Part shown: positions 33,332 through 44,630 of the stretch, one piece after another
How positions within the stretch are numbered: position 1 is the first letter of the stretch
Layout of the letters: every line of letters starts with the position of its first letter
NCBI RefSeq assembly: GCF_029227915.1
Contig: NC_079888.1
Span: 6,319,001-6,383,000 of the forward strand
DNA from: Hydractinia symbiolongicarpus
Lineage: Eukaryota > Cnidaria > Hydrozoa > Anthoathecata > Hydractiniidae
Direction: 5' to 3'
DNA length: 64,000 nt
Program-made: the position numbers and the translations under genes
Notes under the pieces: model-generated
The model's database searches: none
What the model was told of the DNA's origin: nothing
The model's input: the letters and a program-made list of their open reading frames with translations, nothing else

Positions 33332-35324
33332 ATGCCTCCTAAAAAGTACGTATTACGGCCGAAGAGGCAGTGGCAGATATTCTTAGATTTGTCAAAGAAC
33401 AAAATGATGATAACGATAGCGAAGAAGAAGTGGTAGATTTGAATGATCTAAATGGAGATGATGGTAAGCTAATATTTCTTATTCCTTATTTTATACGAGG
33501 GTGTATTTTCAGTGATACACAGCAGTGCTGAAAATATTATTTTATTTTAGTGGAAGACGGTGAAGATGGAGAAGTAGATGACAAAGACGGTGAAGATAGA
33601 GAAGGTGAAGATAGAGAAGTAGAAGAAGAAGAAGTAGAAGATGTACAACCAGAACGACTGCGAAAACGTCAATTGATAAAGAATTGATTAGTTAACAGTT
33701 TTAATTCTGCACTTACATGAACAATTACAAACCATATCCCATTTCGGTGCAGCATAACGAAATAGAAAGGGTTGTAAAGATTGATCGTAACAGAGATTAC
33801 GATGTTACGTATATACATTTGTAAATCAACTGGCAGACAAGGTGTACAGCCAACAGCGAAAAATGCCAAAACAAGTCAAGAAGCTTTCCAATTGCTTCTT
33901 ATTCCTGATATGGTAAGCAGCATAGTGGAATATACGAATATGAAGATCAATCGGCTGATTGATAAACTTCGAGAAAACTTTTTAAAAGAAAATTTCCATT
34001 ATAATTTTTTAAAAATCACAAATGATTTTGAAGTGAATGCTGTTATCGGACTGTTCTTATATCAGGGGATATACCAGCTAAATACTCTAAATGTTGAGAA
34101 ACTGTTTTCGAATAAATATGGCCCACCAATATTTTCTGTGTCAAGAAGTCGTTTTACTTTTATTTTGTCCAACATATCATTTGACAATGAAAGTATGAGC
34201 GACAAACGATGGAAGTTTGATCGATTTGCAGCATTTTGTGAAGTTTTTGAATAATTCAACAACAAATGTATGACTTGTGTTGTGCCAGGAGATTATTTGT
34301 CATTAGATAAAACTTTATATCCAATGCGAACTCAGATTGGATTCAAGCAGTACAATCCTAATAAGCCTGCAAAATACGGATTATTGTTCAAATCTGTCAA
34401 TGCCTCTCGCTATCCGTACACTTTCATTACTATGCCATATAGTGGAAAGCCTGTGGAAAAAGGGAGTGCATACTACATTCAAGGAACTGAGAATATCGTG
34501 AAGTATTTGGTGGAAAGGCTAGAGAGTAAGGTTCAGTTGAATGGGAGAAACATTTCCTTTGACAGATTGTATACCTCACTCAGCTTGGAAATGTGGTTGT
34601 ACGAAAAGAGCATAACTAGTATTGGTACACTACAGATCAACCGTAAAGGTATTCCAACAGACCTCTAAGAAGTAAGAAATAGGGAGCAATTGACAACAGA
34701 GGTGTACTGGCAAAAAGATGGACCACTTACAATATTTTACGTTGGGAAAACATCAACGGGGAAAAAATGTACTGATGCTGACAACGACTAAACCAATTAT
34801 GGGTCTCACAAAGGACGACAAGAAAGAAAAGTTTGGAACATACAAATTGTATGATTTTACAAAGGGCGGAACCGAGATTGTTGACCAGCGAATAGGATTT
34901 CATGTAAAACAAAATGGAGAAAATGGACAATGGTCGCATTCACATATTTATTGGAAATGGCGCGGGTAAATTCGTCAACGATACTCGCATTGAACACTGG
35001 GATGGACCCGTTGAAACAAGACTCATTTAAATATGGTTTTGAACTTGCTACAGAGAAAGACAGAAAGGTTGAGTTGGCTTATGAAAAGTAAAATTGCACT
35101 TATTATTGGACGTTCTCCACAGCCAGAACTGCCCGCAAACGCTGAGTTAGGGCCAACATTGAGCGACATGAGAGGAAGATGTTACATTTGTGTAGAGGAA
35201 GCTTTGGTGCAGGTTACACGAAAAAGAGGAAATTTTATTAAGTAACCGATCTATCTGCCAGGGATGTTCTCGCTATACATGCGAAACTCACTTAGTGCAA
35301 AAATGCAAAACATGTAACCAATGA
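33332..35324 (+). pseudogene. piggyBac transposase (DDE_Tnp_1_7 family), fragmented
   Basis: Starts at ATG 33332. A 1-bp frameshift then leads into ITAEEAVADILRFVKEQ and an acidic N-terminus, which appears split by a small intron (about 33463-33550). The core follows: MVSSIVEYTNMKINRL, NAVIGLFLYQGIYQLN, then an in-frame TAA, DYLSLDKTLYPMRTQIGFKQ, KPAKYGLLFKSVNASRYPYT, ISFDRLYTSLSLEMWLY, and after a frameshift TEIVDQRIGFHVKQN. The three catalytic aspartates (LDKTL, FDRLY, VDQRI) are all still present. The C-terminal zinc domain is readable across a frameshift (RCYICVEEAL, then SICQGCSRYTCETHLVQKC), ending in TGA at 35322-35324. Multiple lesions make it a pseudogene. Confidence 0.85.
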
Positions 35325-36240
35325 TAACAAAAAACTTGTACATACACAACATATGTAAATTTATATTCCTTTTTGTTTATATTTCCTGATTATACAAGCC
35401 TTTGAAGTCAGAAAAAGATAATTCAATATCAAGCTTGTTAAATTCATTATGTACAAGCAAAATTTGAAAATTTTGCTTTTTTTTCTCAGGATTTTCAGCC
35501 AAAATTCTTTTTTTCTTGACATACCTCAAATACAAAAATGCTGTAGAGACTATTATTAAAATAATTTTTCATATTTTTTTTTCATAATATGGTAGTAATA
35601 TGGTTAAATATTCCGTTGCCAAAAAAAATATTCATAGCACATTCCAATAAAAAATTATCTGGGGGGTGTTGTTAAAGTGCCCTCTCTGTGTTACACCAGA
35701 TTTTTTCACTCAGTACCAATAGGATTAAAACAAAAACCGACAGCAAAAAAATAAATTAACATTTTTTGTTTTAATTCGTTGTCATAAAGCTAGCTAAATA
35801 ATAGATTTTAATCGTTCATGATTAAAACATGATGTAAAAAAATATTTCTAACGCCGTTTTTCGTTTTCAAACTTTTAAAATGCAATCTAAAAAAGCATTT
35901 CTATTGCCCAGGACAAATTTAACTTTTCTAGACAAATGACATTTTGTAAAAATACAATCGCGTCCATGACGAAAAAGTATACACCAAGCAAAAAGTACGA
36001 ATATGCTTTTTTAACTTGATAAAACCTGAAACAAACAAACTAACTTTAATAAAAAAATTTTTTGAAAAGAAAAAAAATTAAATTATACTGGCTATAAAAA
36101 TTGTGGAGATCGCAAAAATAATTGTGGGAAACACGATCCTTTGTGGAGATAATAATATTAGCGTGGTGGCCACGATAGAATGTTTGAATGTTTGTTATAT
36201 ATAAAGACCACAATGTTATCGTGGTTCGTGTGCACCACGC
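35325..36240. other. piggyBac 3' non-coding region
   Basis: AT-rich sequence between the transposase stop and the right terminal repeat; no gene recognised. Confidence 0.4.
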
Positions 36241-36864
36241 TCGTTACACGAACACAATGTTAACAAGCCTTTTCACAGTACTGTAGGGGCTCTATAAAGT
36301 GAATTAAAAAAAAAAATGTGGGCACAAATTCTCTAATATTGTTTCAATTGTGGCACAGGTGTTTTTTTATTCCTGGATTTCCCTAAGAATGCATTTTTAA
36401 CTTGTCAATGTTGACTTAGGAATTAGTATTTTAGGTTATTTGGTTAGATTCAACACCTCAAACTGTTACAATTGACGTCAACACAGCCTTTCTCCATTTC
36501 ATGGATCTCTTCTGCAAAGTCGCCATGTTAATAGTTCGATAATACTGACATTGCAGAAAGTACGATAGCATATTTTAAACATTCCTCACCCATCCTACAC
36601 ATCTACCTGAAAAGTCATTTTGAAAAACAGACAAAAAACTGCATTTTTGGAAAAAAATATGAACAGGATTGTAAACCATGTTGTGAGCCTTGAATCTTTG
36701 GAAGATTTATGAACATCAATTAAACTACAGGGGAATTAAGCCCAATATATTTTTATTGCAACATACATATGAATTTTGATTAAAAGAAGTTGTTTTGAAA
36801 ATATCTACAAGAACATTTTTTTTTAAAAATAACGTTTTATTTATGTATGTGGAAATTGCAAAAC

Positions 36865-36902
36865 TACGCCACACAAAGATTTCAAAATCTTTGTGTGGCG
36901 TA
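36865..36902. repeat. Perfect 18-bp inverted repeat, 2-bp spacer
   Basis: TACGCCACACAAAGATTT (36865-36882) is followed, after CA, by its exact reverse complement (36885-36902). It is not next to a recognised gene end and could be a fold-back remnant of a mobile element. Confidence 0.8.
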
Positions 36903-37253
36903 ATACATTTATTGTCTTTTAACTTATCATCCAATAAAGTGAAGAATTCTTTACAACACTTGTTTCACTAAAATCGATACTGTATTCCACATGTGAAATT
37001 ACAGAGCTAGAGCCGCAACTTAAATCTTCGATATTCCTTGCCACTTTCTCAGTTCTCAGCGTTCAGCGTAAGCTGAATTCTGGTGCGTAACTCTCGTCAC
37101 AAAATTACTGTGTCCCAAGTTAACAGTAGTGTCAAAAAAATTAAATATCTTGTACGCTCATTGAAGACATAAATTTTGTAGGAAAAGATTTTAAAATTTT
37201 AATTTTTTTAACGGAACTAATTTTAAAGAAAATTCTGTTTTCTAGTATAATGC

Positions 37254-37610
37254 TTATTGTTTGTGCAAGCTAAATACAGACAAAACCCACCAAACTTCCT
37301 CCTTCATCACTTTGATTCGATCTTTATCCTGATTATCATTACTTTCAATTTCATTTAAATCCTTCTTAGTACTTTGAATTACCACCTCCTGTTTGACTAC
37401 ACAATCATCCTTTGATTTAGACTGTTGGTGTCTCTGTTTTCGTTTTTTCACCATAAAATCTTCGATAAGAACGATTTCTTCAGTCCGCAATATTTTCTGT
37501 TCAACATCTTTAGCAAATGATGCTGTCTTTGATGTGGAGGTAGATGGTGAACTTTCTTCTATCTTAATTGTTGGAGGTCTTCCACGCTTTCGTTTCTTTT
37601 TTCCAAGCAT
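37254..37610 (-). CDS. AT-hook basic protein, hypothetical
   Basis: The 118-codon frame begins at ATG 37610 after ATCAAAACA, a good animal start context. Residues 3-12 read KKRKRGRPP, an AT-hook core (RGRP) that binds the minor groove of AT-rich DNA. A second basic patch (MVKKRKQRHQQSKSK) and acidic stretches follow. It suggests a nuclear chromatin or transcription factor. The final residues (EEVWWVLSVFSLHKQ) differ in character from the rest and a GAA|GTTTGG site precedes them, so this may be a first exon whose partner I could not find. I do not recognise a specific family. Confidence 0.5.
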   Translation of the reverse strand: MLGKKKRKRGRPPTIKIEESSPSTSTSKTASFAKDVEQKILRTEEIVLIEDFMVKKRKQRHQQSKSKDDCVVKQEVVIQSTKKDLNEIESNDNQDKDRIKVMKEEVWWVLSVFSLHKQ

Positions 37611-37713
37611 TGTTTTGATTTCTAATTTAATTTATAAAAAAGTTAATCAAAAATTTTAGGGCAGCATCAGCAAAAAAGATTTTTCACACCATCAAATTAA
37701 ATTTAGATTATAA

Positions 37714-37795
37714 TCTATATTATAATGCCCGTATACGTCTGTCCGTCCGTCTGTCTGTCTGTCTGTCACGCAAAATGGTACGGGCTAACGACTAG
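37714..37795 (+). mobile_element. Mini Helitron-like element, copy 1 (82 bp)
   Basis: Runs from TCTATATTATAATGCCCGTA to GGGCTAACGACTAG. It lies between A (37713) and T (37796), the insertion preference of Helitrons, starts TC and ends CTAG. The core is a (GTCC/GTCT)n microsatellite followed by CACGCAAAATGGTA. The terminal hairpin seen in copy 2 is deleted here. Confidence 0.5.
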
Positions 37796-38137
37796 TATCC
37801 TACAATACCCTAAACACTAATATTATTTTCTACAGCAAATTAAAATGTAGTGTGAAAGGTTAGTGGACTGGGTCTAAAAAATATTATTCAAAATACTAAA
37901 ATTGTGATCAAGCAAGTACCAAAAACAGAAATAAAAACACAAATTTTAAAATCAACAAAAATTACTGCAGAAAATTATGATTTTGAGGTTTAATTGGTAA
38001 TAGTGTTCTTTAATAACACTATGGAAACACAAAAAAGTAACTTGTATATCCCTCCTATAGGCCTTAGGTTTGAATGGAATTACTGGAAGGGATTAAAAAT
38101 GTCTATTGATAAATATTTAATCACGTATTTACTGTAC

Positions 38138-38587
38138 TCAAATATCATTGTATATTAAATTATATTTAGGAACATTTTTAGGATCGATAGGTGATGCCAC
38201 AATAAGTTTTCCCTTCATTGCACCACGATATATCACTTCCACCAAATCAATAAAATCTTGTTTTGTAGCAAATGGTCCAATAAATTTGGTGTGATCTTGT
38301 GTTCCATTGTCAACTTTCATGTGTTGGCCATTAAAAAAGAACACTGTGGCAGGAATAAGCGACACATCGAAGTATTGTGTATACACAGGAACTTTATCTA
38401 CATCAACTAAGTATATTTCCGCCATATTTCTTAATTTTTGAGCAGTTTTCGCCAAAATATCATCACACTGTAAACAACCAGGATCATTTTCACGACCAAA
38501 CCTTAACACAAGCACTTTTTCAGCTACACTTTTGATAACATTGTCAACTTCTGATTTTTGATTGAGTGTTTGTAAAACAAAACTCAT
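38138..38587 (-). CDS. TXNL4B: TXNL4B, thioredoxin-like U5 snRNP-type protein
   Basis: An intact 149-codon single-exon frame, equal in length to human TXNL4B. TXNL4B (Dim2) has a thioredoxin fold without redox function and acts in pre-mRNA splicing; it is related to the U5 snRNP protein TXNL4A. Hallmarks in order: VAEKVLVLRFGRENDPGCLQ, AEIYLVDVDKVPVYTQYFDV, IPATVFFFNGQHMKVDNG, DHTKFIGPF, IEVIYRGAM-type text (VEVIYRGAMKGKLIVASPID) and a C-terminus ending YNLIYNDI. Start ATG follows AAGTTAAGT. It lies about 940 bp downstream of HENMT1 on the same strand. No lesion seen; the absence of introns is unremarkable for such a short gene but could reflect retroposition. Confidence 0.95.
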   Translation of the reverse strand: MSFVLQTLNQKSEVDNVIKSVAEKVLVLRFGRENDPGCLQCDDILAKTAQKLRNMAEIYLVDVDKVPVYTQYFDVSLIPATVFFFNGQHMKVDNGTQDHTKFIGPFATKQDFIDLVEVIYRGAMKGKLIVASPIDPKNVPKYNLIYNDI

Positions 38588-38639
38588 ACTTAACTTTCAT
38601 AACCTTTGTTTAGTATTTCATGGAATTTCTTCTATTATA

Positions 38640-39500
38640 TATTTCTAAAACATACGAAGTAGGATTTTAAAAAAACTTCTACTTATAAATAAAATCCAAT
38701 AAAACTACAGATCAACATAATAATAAACCAAACTATAATTTTCACTAGGTTAGAGATGTCAAAATATTTTGAACAGTTCTTACGCTATGATAACGATATC
38801 AACAAAACACAAAAAAATATGTGTAACTCCTATTATTTAATTATAGTTTTAGTATTCTATAAATTTTGACTTTCCACAAAAAGGTGAAATTAAACACAAC
38901 AAACACCAATTCAATGCATTGTCTTCATAAAATATAAACACAGTTTCAACTTAACAAAAATGCCAAAGTGGAAACTGAATTTTCTTTTCATTTTTCTGGT
39001 TTTCAATAAATCAGATCTATGCATACTCTTTTATTGAGCATCAAGTTCCTGTCATGTCTCGATATTGAAAGGTAATTCAATATCTAATTATCAGCTATAT
39101 GGGAAACTGAAGACAGAAAATTATACGGCTTAAAATCTTCTGGTGACTTAAGAATTCACAATGAAGCTTCACCATGAAACATTACTATGCAAGAAATTTT
39201 CTGCATTGTGGTGAGAGAGTAGTTGCTAAAGCAAGCTAAAAAATTCTGAGAAATTAAATGTTACCTATATACTTTATTTATTTTATTTTAAAAATAATGT
39301 AACACAAAGTCTACTTTTTGACTATATATTTCGTTTAGACATTTTCTTTAATTTCAGCTTTAATATTTTAGATCAATGAGCAAAAATGATCAGTCATATC
39401 CAACTACCTGACCGTTATTTCCATCAATATTTTCCTGTAATGAAGAAAAGGTGTAACAACATCTTCTAGTCATAAATAAACACTATCCAAGAAATTAAAC
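38640..39500. other. Intergenic, nothing recognised
   Basis: AT-rich spacer between HENMT1 and TXNL4B. It must contain the 3' end of HENMT1 and the promoter of TXNL4B, but I cannot point to specific elements. Confidence 0.4.
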
Positions 39501-39522
39501 ATAAGCCAACAAAAAATATATA

Positions 39523-40701
39523 TTATTCCCAACTTTCTTCGGTCACATTAGAAGTATAATTATAGCCAATCACATCTTCTGCTTCTTCGTTGAAATCTGA
39601 CAATAAAGATTCATCGTCAGAACTAACTGTATTTAAAACCACCATTAAAACTTCTCCATCTGCAGATAAAGAAAATTTTTCAGGTTCTGTTTTAATTAAA
39701 TACAAAATATCCTCCTGTCCACATTTGAACTTCAGTAAAGACTGATAACTGAGTAAATGTTTAATTGGAACACTGTTGGTATAACGATTACTAACATCAT
39801 CAGGGATATCTGAATAATATTGATTTATAATATATTTTAGCTCATTTAGAACTTTTTCTGTTCGGTTTTCATTAACATCGTCATATGGGTAACAGACCTC
39901 TTTTATTAATTCATATTTCATATGTTTAACATCTAACACTTTGTTCTCAGACACACCATCCTTAACTTTTTCAGTACATCTCCTCTTTGTTTCAACATTA
40001 TATCTTTGTGTAAACACTGCCATTTGAGAGCAAAACCCTACATTTGATCCAGCTGGAGAATCACCAATGCCAGAAAATTCAACATCGTAATGATACTGTC
40101 TAGTAATGCTTTCACACCAACTTTGGAACTCTTTTCGAGTCCATTCAAATTTATGATCCCAATGTCTCATCCCAGAGAAGTTTTCAAATAATACATTATA
40201 TTCACTATTTGGTGTGGTTAAAACAACAACTTTGGGTTGAAGTATACCAAACAAGGATTCTGGGACAAGCTGCAGCACTTCTTCATAGAGATGCTCAATA
40301 ACTTCAATTCCTGTAATCACATCAACACCTTTAAACGTTAAATCTGGGGACGCTATTGAGCCGCAAAACATGCTTATCTTCAGTGGAGAAGGCCTTCTCT
40401 GGATAAATTCAGCAGTCAAAGGTTTTAAATGAAACTTGTTTCGTTCAAGAATATTCTTATCTACATCAACACCAATAATTTCCGTGACAGAAGGACATAA
40501 GTCTTTGACTTTTCGTAAAAATTGACCTTCAGAGCAGCCCATATCCACAACAGAACATGCCTTATGTTGATTAATGACTTTTGCAACAGCATAATATCTT
40601 TGTTTATATAAAGGTGGATCAAATAATCCACTCTCTCCTTCTTCATCCTTGTCTGTTTCCTGTTTGCACATAGCTGATAAATCTTCCGTTAACTGAAGCA
40701 T
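39523..40701 (-). CDS. HENMT1: HENMT1, small-RNA 2'-O-methyltransferase
   Basis: HENMT1/Hen1 adds a 2'-O-methyl group to the 3' end of piRNAs (and in cnidarians also miRNAs), protecting them from decay. The intact single-exon frame has 392 codons; human HENMT1 has 393. Landmarks: FDPPLYKQRY at residues 27-36, SAM-binding VVDMGCSEGQF at 51-61, GVDVDKN near 77-83, metal-site ITGIEVIEHL with E133, E136 and H137, then HWDHKFEWTRKEF with H183 as the fourth metal ligand, and FSGIGDSPAGSNVGFCSQ. The C-terminal third keeps the weakly conserved PIKHLLSYQSLLKF part. ATG 40701 gives an N-terminus matching the family length; an upstream exon is not required. A pogo-type MITE ends about 160 bp upstream, in the likely promoter region. 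Confidence 0.95.
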   Translation of the reverse strand: MLQLTEDLSAMCKQETDKDEEGESGLFDPPLYKQRYYAVAKVINQHKACSVVDMGCSEGQFLRKVKDLCPSVTEIIGVDVDKNILERNKFHLKPLTAEFIQRRPSPLKISMFCGSIASPDLTFKGVDVITGIEVIEHLYEEVLQLVPESLFGILQPKVVVLTTPNSEYNVLFENFSGMRHWDHKFEWTRKEFQSWCESITRQYHYDVEFSGIGDSPAGSNVGFCSQMAVFTQRYNVETKRRCTEKVKDGVSENKVLDVKHMKYELIKEVCYPYDDVNENRTEKVLNELKYIINQYYSDIPDDVSNRYTNSVPIKHLLSYQSLLKFKCGQEDILYLIKTEPEKFSLSADGEVLMVVLNTVSSDDESLLSDFNEEAEDVIGYNYTSNVTEESWE

Positions 40702-40861
40702 CTACATTTGTATGAATGAAAAGATTAAAAACAAGAACAACAAAAACCTATATAGTTCCTTGCGTTTGTTTATCTTTCACAGTGATACTATCAAGATGTA
40801 TTATATCTCTTATCTAAGCAAAGTGAAGACGATACATTAATAAACTTGTATTATTTGACTA

Positions 40862-42129
40862 CCGTATTTTCCGGTATATAACCCGCGGGTTATAAGTTTA
40901 TTTTTACGACTTCCATTATATAATGTGGTGCAGGTTATGTGATAAGTTTTAAATTTTCTGTCATTTATTGTGAAAGTTTATACATAGAAAATACTACCGG
41001 GATAAAATGCGTACATTAATGTAACTGCATGCGCGATCCTATATCTACGTAATCTTACTTCAACTACGTGATTTAATTTTTTTCACACAGTGAAATTGCT
41101 TTTACTTTCTATTGCTTGCCAGTGCTAATATCTCTCTGAAACACAATTTTGGAGATCATTTTTCTTTTGTGTTGAATGTAATTCTAATCTATTTATATCT
41201 TTGCAATAACATGGAGCACATTGAAATGATTTGCTTCTGGTAATAGAGCAATATAGCAGGTATCTGTTTTAGGTTTAATTGACACGTAAGACTTAATTAT
41301 TAATTCCTGTTAAAAATATTGAAAAATGTTAAAATTAAACTATAGATAATAATTTTCTTTTTTTATCTTCGCTACCTTCGAGCAACAGGTGGCCACTGAA
41401 AATATCAAAAATAAATATAAAATACAATTGATAAGACACACGCAACTATCTCCTCCTCATTGCTGCCATTATTTTATCATGCACACTGTGATTGCTGAGA
41501 TATAAATAGATAACAAAATTCTATAAACATTAGAAAAGAACGTTCCGTACATCGCTGTTATAGACAATCCGTGATAATTATTATGTTGTTTATTTTCATG
41601 CGAAAAAAATACACATAAAAAACAGAGATTTTACTTTAGATTTATAACCTGATATCATGGGCTCTTTTATTTTTTATTTGTTTGTTTGTTTAATCGCAGG
41701 AAGCAAGAGTTATTATTGGCTAAAACTAATGTTTACAAATAAAAGGAAAACAGCATTGTCAAATTAATTTTAATTCATTATTATTTCGGCAATCGAGACA
41801 AGGAAGTTAAGATTGAGAGAGTCGCTAGTTCAGACACTCGGTTCTCGTGCTTGGGGTTCATGAGTTTAAGCGTCCCCCTCGTTTTCCTCATAAAAAAAAA
41901 CAGAACACACGCACATGTTTATAAAATGATTAGGGAAGTAAAAATACGCTGAATTTTTTTCTTACCTTGATGCAGGTTATACAAAGGTGCGGGTAAGTAA
42001 AACACATCATCGAAATTTGATGCCGGTTATACAAAGGTGCGGGCTATCTGATAGCATCTAGTTTATAACTTCCTAAAAAAGCTGAGCTGCGGGTTATACG
42101 ATGTGTGGGTTATATACCGGAAAATACGG
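40862..42129. mobile_element. Non-autonomous pogo/Tc1-type MITE, 1268 bp
   Basis: The two ends match as inverted repeats for 23 bp, beginning CCGTATTTTCCGGTATATAA. A TA dinucleotide flanks each side (40860-40861 and 42130-42131), the target duplication of Tc1/mariner-pogo elements. Inside each end and at about 41975 and 42020 are further GCGGGTTATAC-like repeats, possible transposase-binding sites. No transposase ORF is present. Located just upstream of HENMT1. Confidence 0.85.
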
Positions 42130-42131
42130 TA

Positions 42132-43360
42132 TAGAAAAAGGTACATTGCAATGTTTAAAGCAGCCACTGTTGCCAAATATTGCAACCATTTTAATAGGCT
42201 TTAGAAATAATTTCAGTGGCTCTTGTTAGTGTTGATCATTATGTTTAATATTTGTTTCTTTATAGTGTAGCATTATAACTGGTGGATGTAATAAATATAT
42301 GTGTACATCGTTTCACTATCTATGGTTATTATCAATTTTACAGCTCTCGTAATGTAGTAGCTCATAACAGAACTTTAGGTCCCATTTTCTACAAAAGGTT
42401 TGACCCTCCAAATAGATTGGTCCCATAATTCTAAAGCTTAAAAGTTGGTAATCTGTGTCATTATATGAGAGAATCTGAAAAATGATAAAGCTTACTGAAA
42501 AATAGGGTCTTAAGACTGGGTCAAATCCCCGTCAAAGACCATATTTAGGACCTTAATTCATATCCCCATTTTAAACAGCGTTTGCGGGTGAAAAAACCCA
42601 CTGTCTGCAAAGCCCAAGCTCAATATTTGTGTTCTATACTAACTATGCAATACATAAATGGTCGAATTTACCAAAAAAATCAGCAGGTCAGACAAAAATC
42701 TGAACAAGGACTGAAATTAGACTTCATAAGGTATATATAAACTCACAAATTGTGTAAGACTATTCCATTGTTCACACAAATGTGATTTGGCAAAAAGCAA
42801 ACCGAAAATTACGGTCTCTTGATCATGTCAGACCACAGTAATCTTTTTATATAACATTATTTGCACCTTACAGTTACTAAATATGTTTTAATATCTCCTG
42901 TTAGGATATTTTGTAATGCGCAGGAATATCAGAACGTTTGTCTTATTTCCAATGTGTTCATGGCCTTCTTATTTTTAGATTTTTTTTAAATAGAATAGAA
43001 CATTTTTGTCCAAATACAACACGAAACCTGGCTGTAAGATTAGGCATAGAGCCATACAGAAAAAAACATAAGATGTTAACAAGAGTAATGCTTCCACTAG
43101 AAAGCATGCATGTACGATACCTTGTGGATAAGGAATTTTTATTTTCCATCCGTTGGCTGGAATTCTATAATTTTTCCAAATACCAACAATCTGCAAAAGG
43201 TTTGGTACCTGGCAACTCCTATAACTGTAGTAGCAGAAACAAGGTGATTGCGAATGAATGTGGTAAAAAAAACCTTTCAGTAACATATGATCTTGCGATT
43301 GCCAAAGTGGTTATGTAACTTCAAGAGAAGAATCTCCAAAGTTTGACAATATATTTGTGG
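42132..43360. other. Non-coding or undetermined transposon leader
   Basis: No supported gene. Overlapping open frames on both strands near 42938-43318 lack motifs. The stretch may be the upstream part of the decayed element ORF that begins near 43370. Confidence 0.35.
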
Positions 43361-43470
43361 CTCTAGGTGCATTCCATTTACAGATGCATTTGGCAAGTAC
43401 ATTGCTGAATCTGATGGTCTGCATATCCTAAATGAAGTTGGTGTGATTGAAAAAGGTTCTCTTGGGTCAT

Positions 43471-43510
43471 TTTTACTAGCAAAGTGTAAAGTAACACTTT
43501 GCTAGTAAAA
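43471..43510. repeat. Perfect 17-bp inverted repeat inside a dead ORF
   Basis: TTTTACTAGCAAAGTGT (43471-43487) is followed after 6 bp by its exact reverse complement (43494-43510). It falls exactly where the reading frame of the degenerate ORF is lost (after SFLLAK), consistent with a templated inverted duplication. Confidence 0.75.
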
Positions 43511-44630
43511 AGAGAAGTAAAAGATGTCACCAAATACTAGCTCTTGCAATGGAGATTTCCAATACTTTCTTTAAGAAAGAGAGGAAAATCAATTAAGAGA
43601 AGATATCCAGGACAAAACCAAGTTTATAGAATGCTAAGAATCCTTGAGCTTACATAATTGACATGAAGTATCCAAAGAAGTCAACAATGTCTTGCGTGAA
43701 TACAGTCAATTTAGGCAAGATACAGAGAAAGAACATCATGGTGCAATAGCATAATATTGGATGGGGTACGTTGACATGATTCAACTTTGCCCTGATTTCA
43801 GTAGAAGCTTGAGGGATGGAAACTTTGATCCGTATGTGTGCTGCTTGCCTAAAGTCACAAACTATTTTTTAGCATGAACCATCCAAATTACGCTTGTTGG
43901 ATTGTCCGTTATCCTGATAATTTTCTTAAACTAAAGGACTCTCATCCCGAGGTTTACACTGAATTTTAAACAGGATTATTTTCACTGCGAAGAACCGAAA
44001 AGTCATTCTCAAGATTATCAATCAACTTGACAGACAGAGGATAAATTCAGATGCTGTATGTCAGCGAAAAGGTATATCAGCTTTAACAAATGATGCTTTC
44101 AATGATGAGCACAAAGTCATTCTATTCGAACAAGTATTGTGTCACGTGTTTGAAAATTTGGGGATGACAAAACAGGAATGCTTCTGTCAAGATTTAAAGG
44201 CTAGCAGAATGCAATAAAATTTTACATATTTACATCAAGTTATAAATATGGTCAAGGAAACGATGAATCCATTTAACAATGCCATTGAGAAAGAACATCT
44301 ATTCAATATAGCATCAAGAAAAGCAGCCTCCCCAGACACAACAAAGTTTTTCTCAACATCGTTAGTGTTGGAAGCAAACCATGTGACAAATTTCTTAACG
44401 ATTGTTTTAAAGCAAGATTCGAAAAACCTATACGAAGACAAACATTACACGCATTTGAAACTGGAAAAACGAAGTATAATATTAAAGCTGCTGACAACAA
44501 AGTGGTTGCTGTAACGATGATGAGAGATTTGTTTGGTAGCATCTTGTACCATTCCCTGCATAGGAAAATTGATATGGCAGAGATACTGAAGTATCCTCCA
44601 ACACAAGTCCCTTTATCTCTTGTACATGTT

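Larger units (their letters stand above)
32724..36285 (+). mobile_element. piggyBac-type DNA transposon, inactive
   Basis: The left end carries CACAGTACTGTGAAAAGG followed by a TTGTTAACATCGTGG-like block (32724 on). The right end carries the inverted match (36285 back to about 36240) with few differences. Just inside each end are nested CGTGGTTCGTG/CACGAACACG repeats. The enclosed ORF is a piggyBac transposase. A TTAA target duplication, expected for this superfamily, is not visible at either end, so exact termini are uncertain by some bases. Confidence 0.75.
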
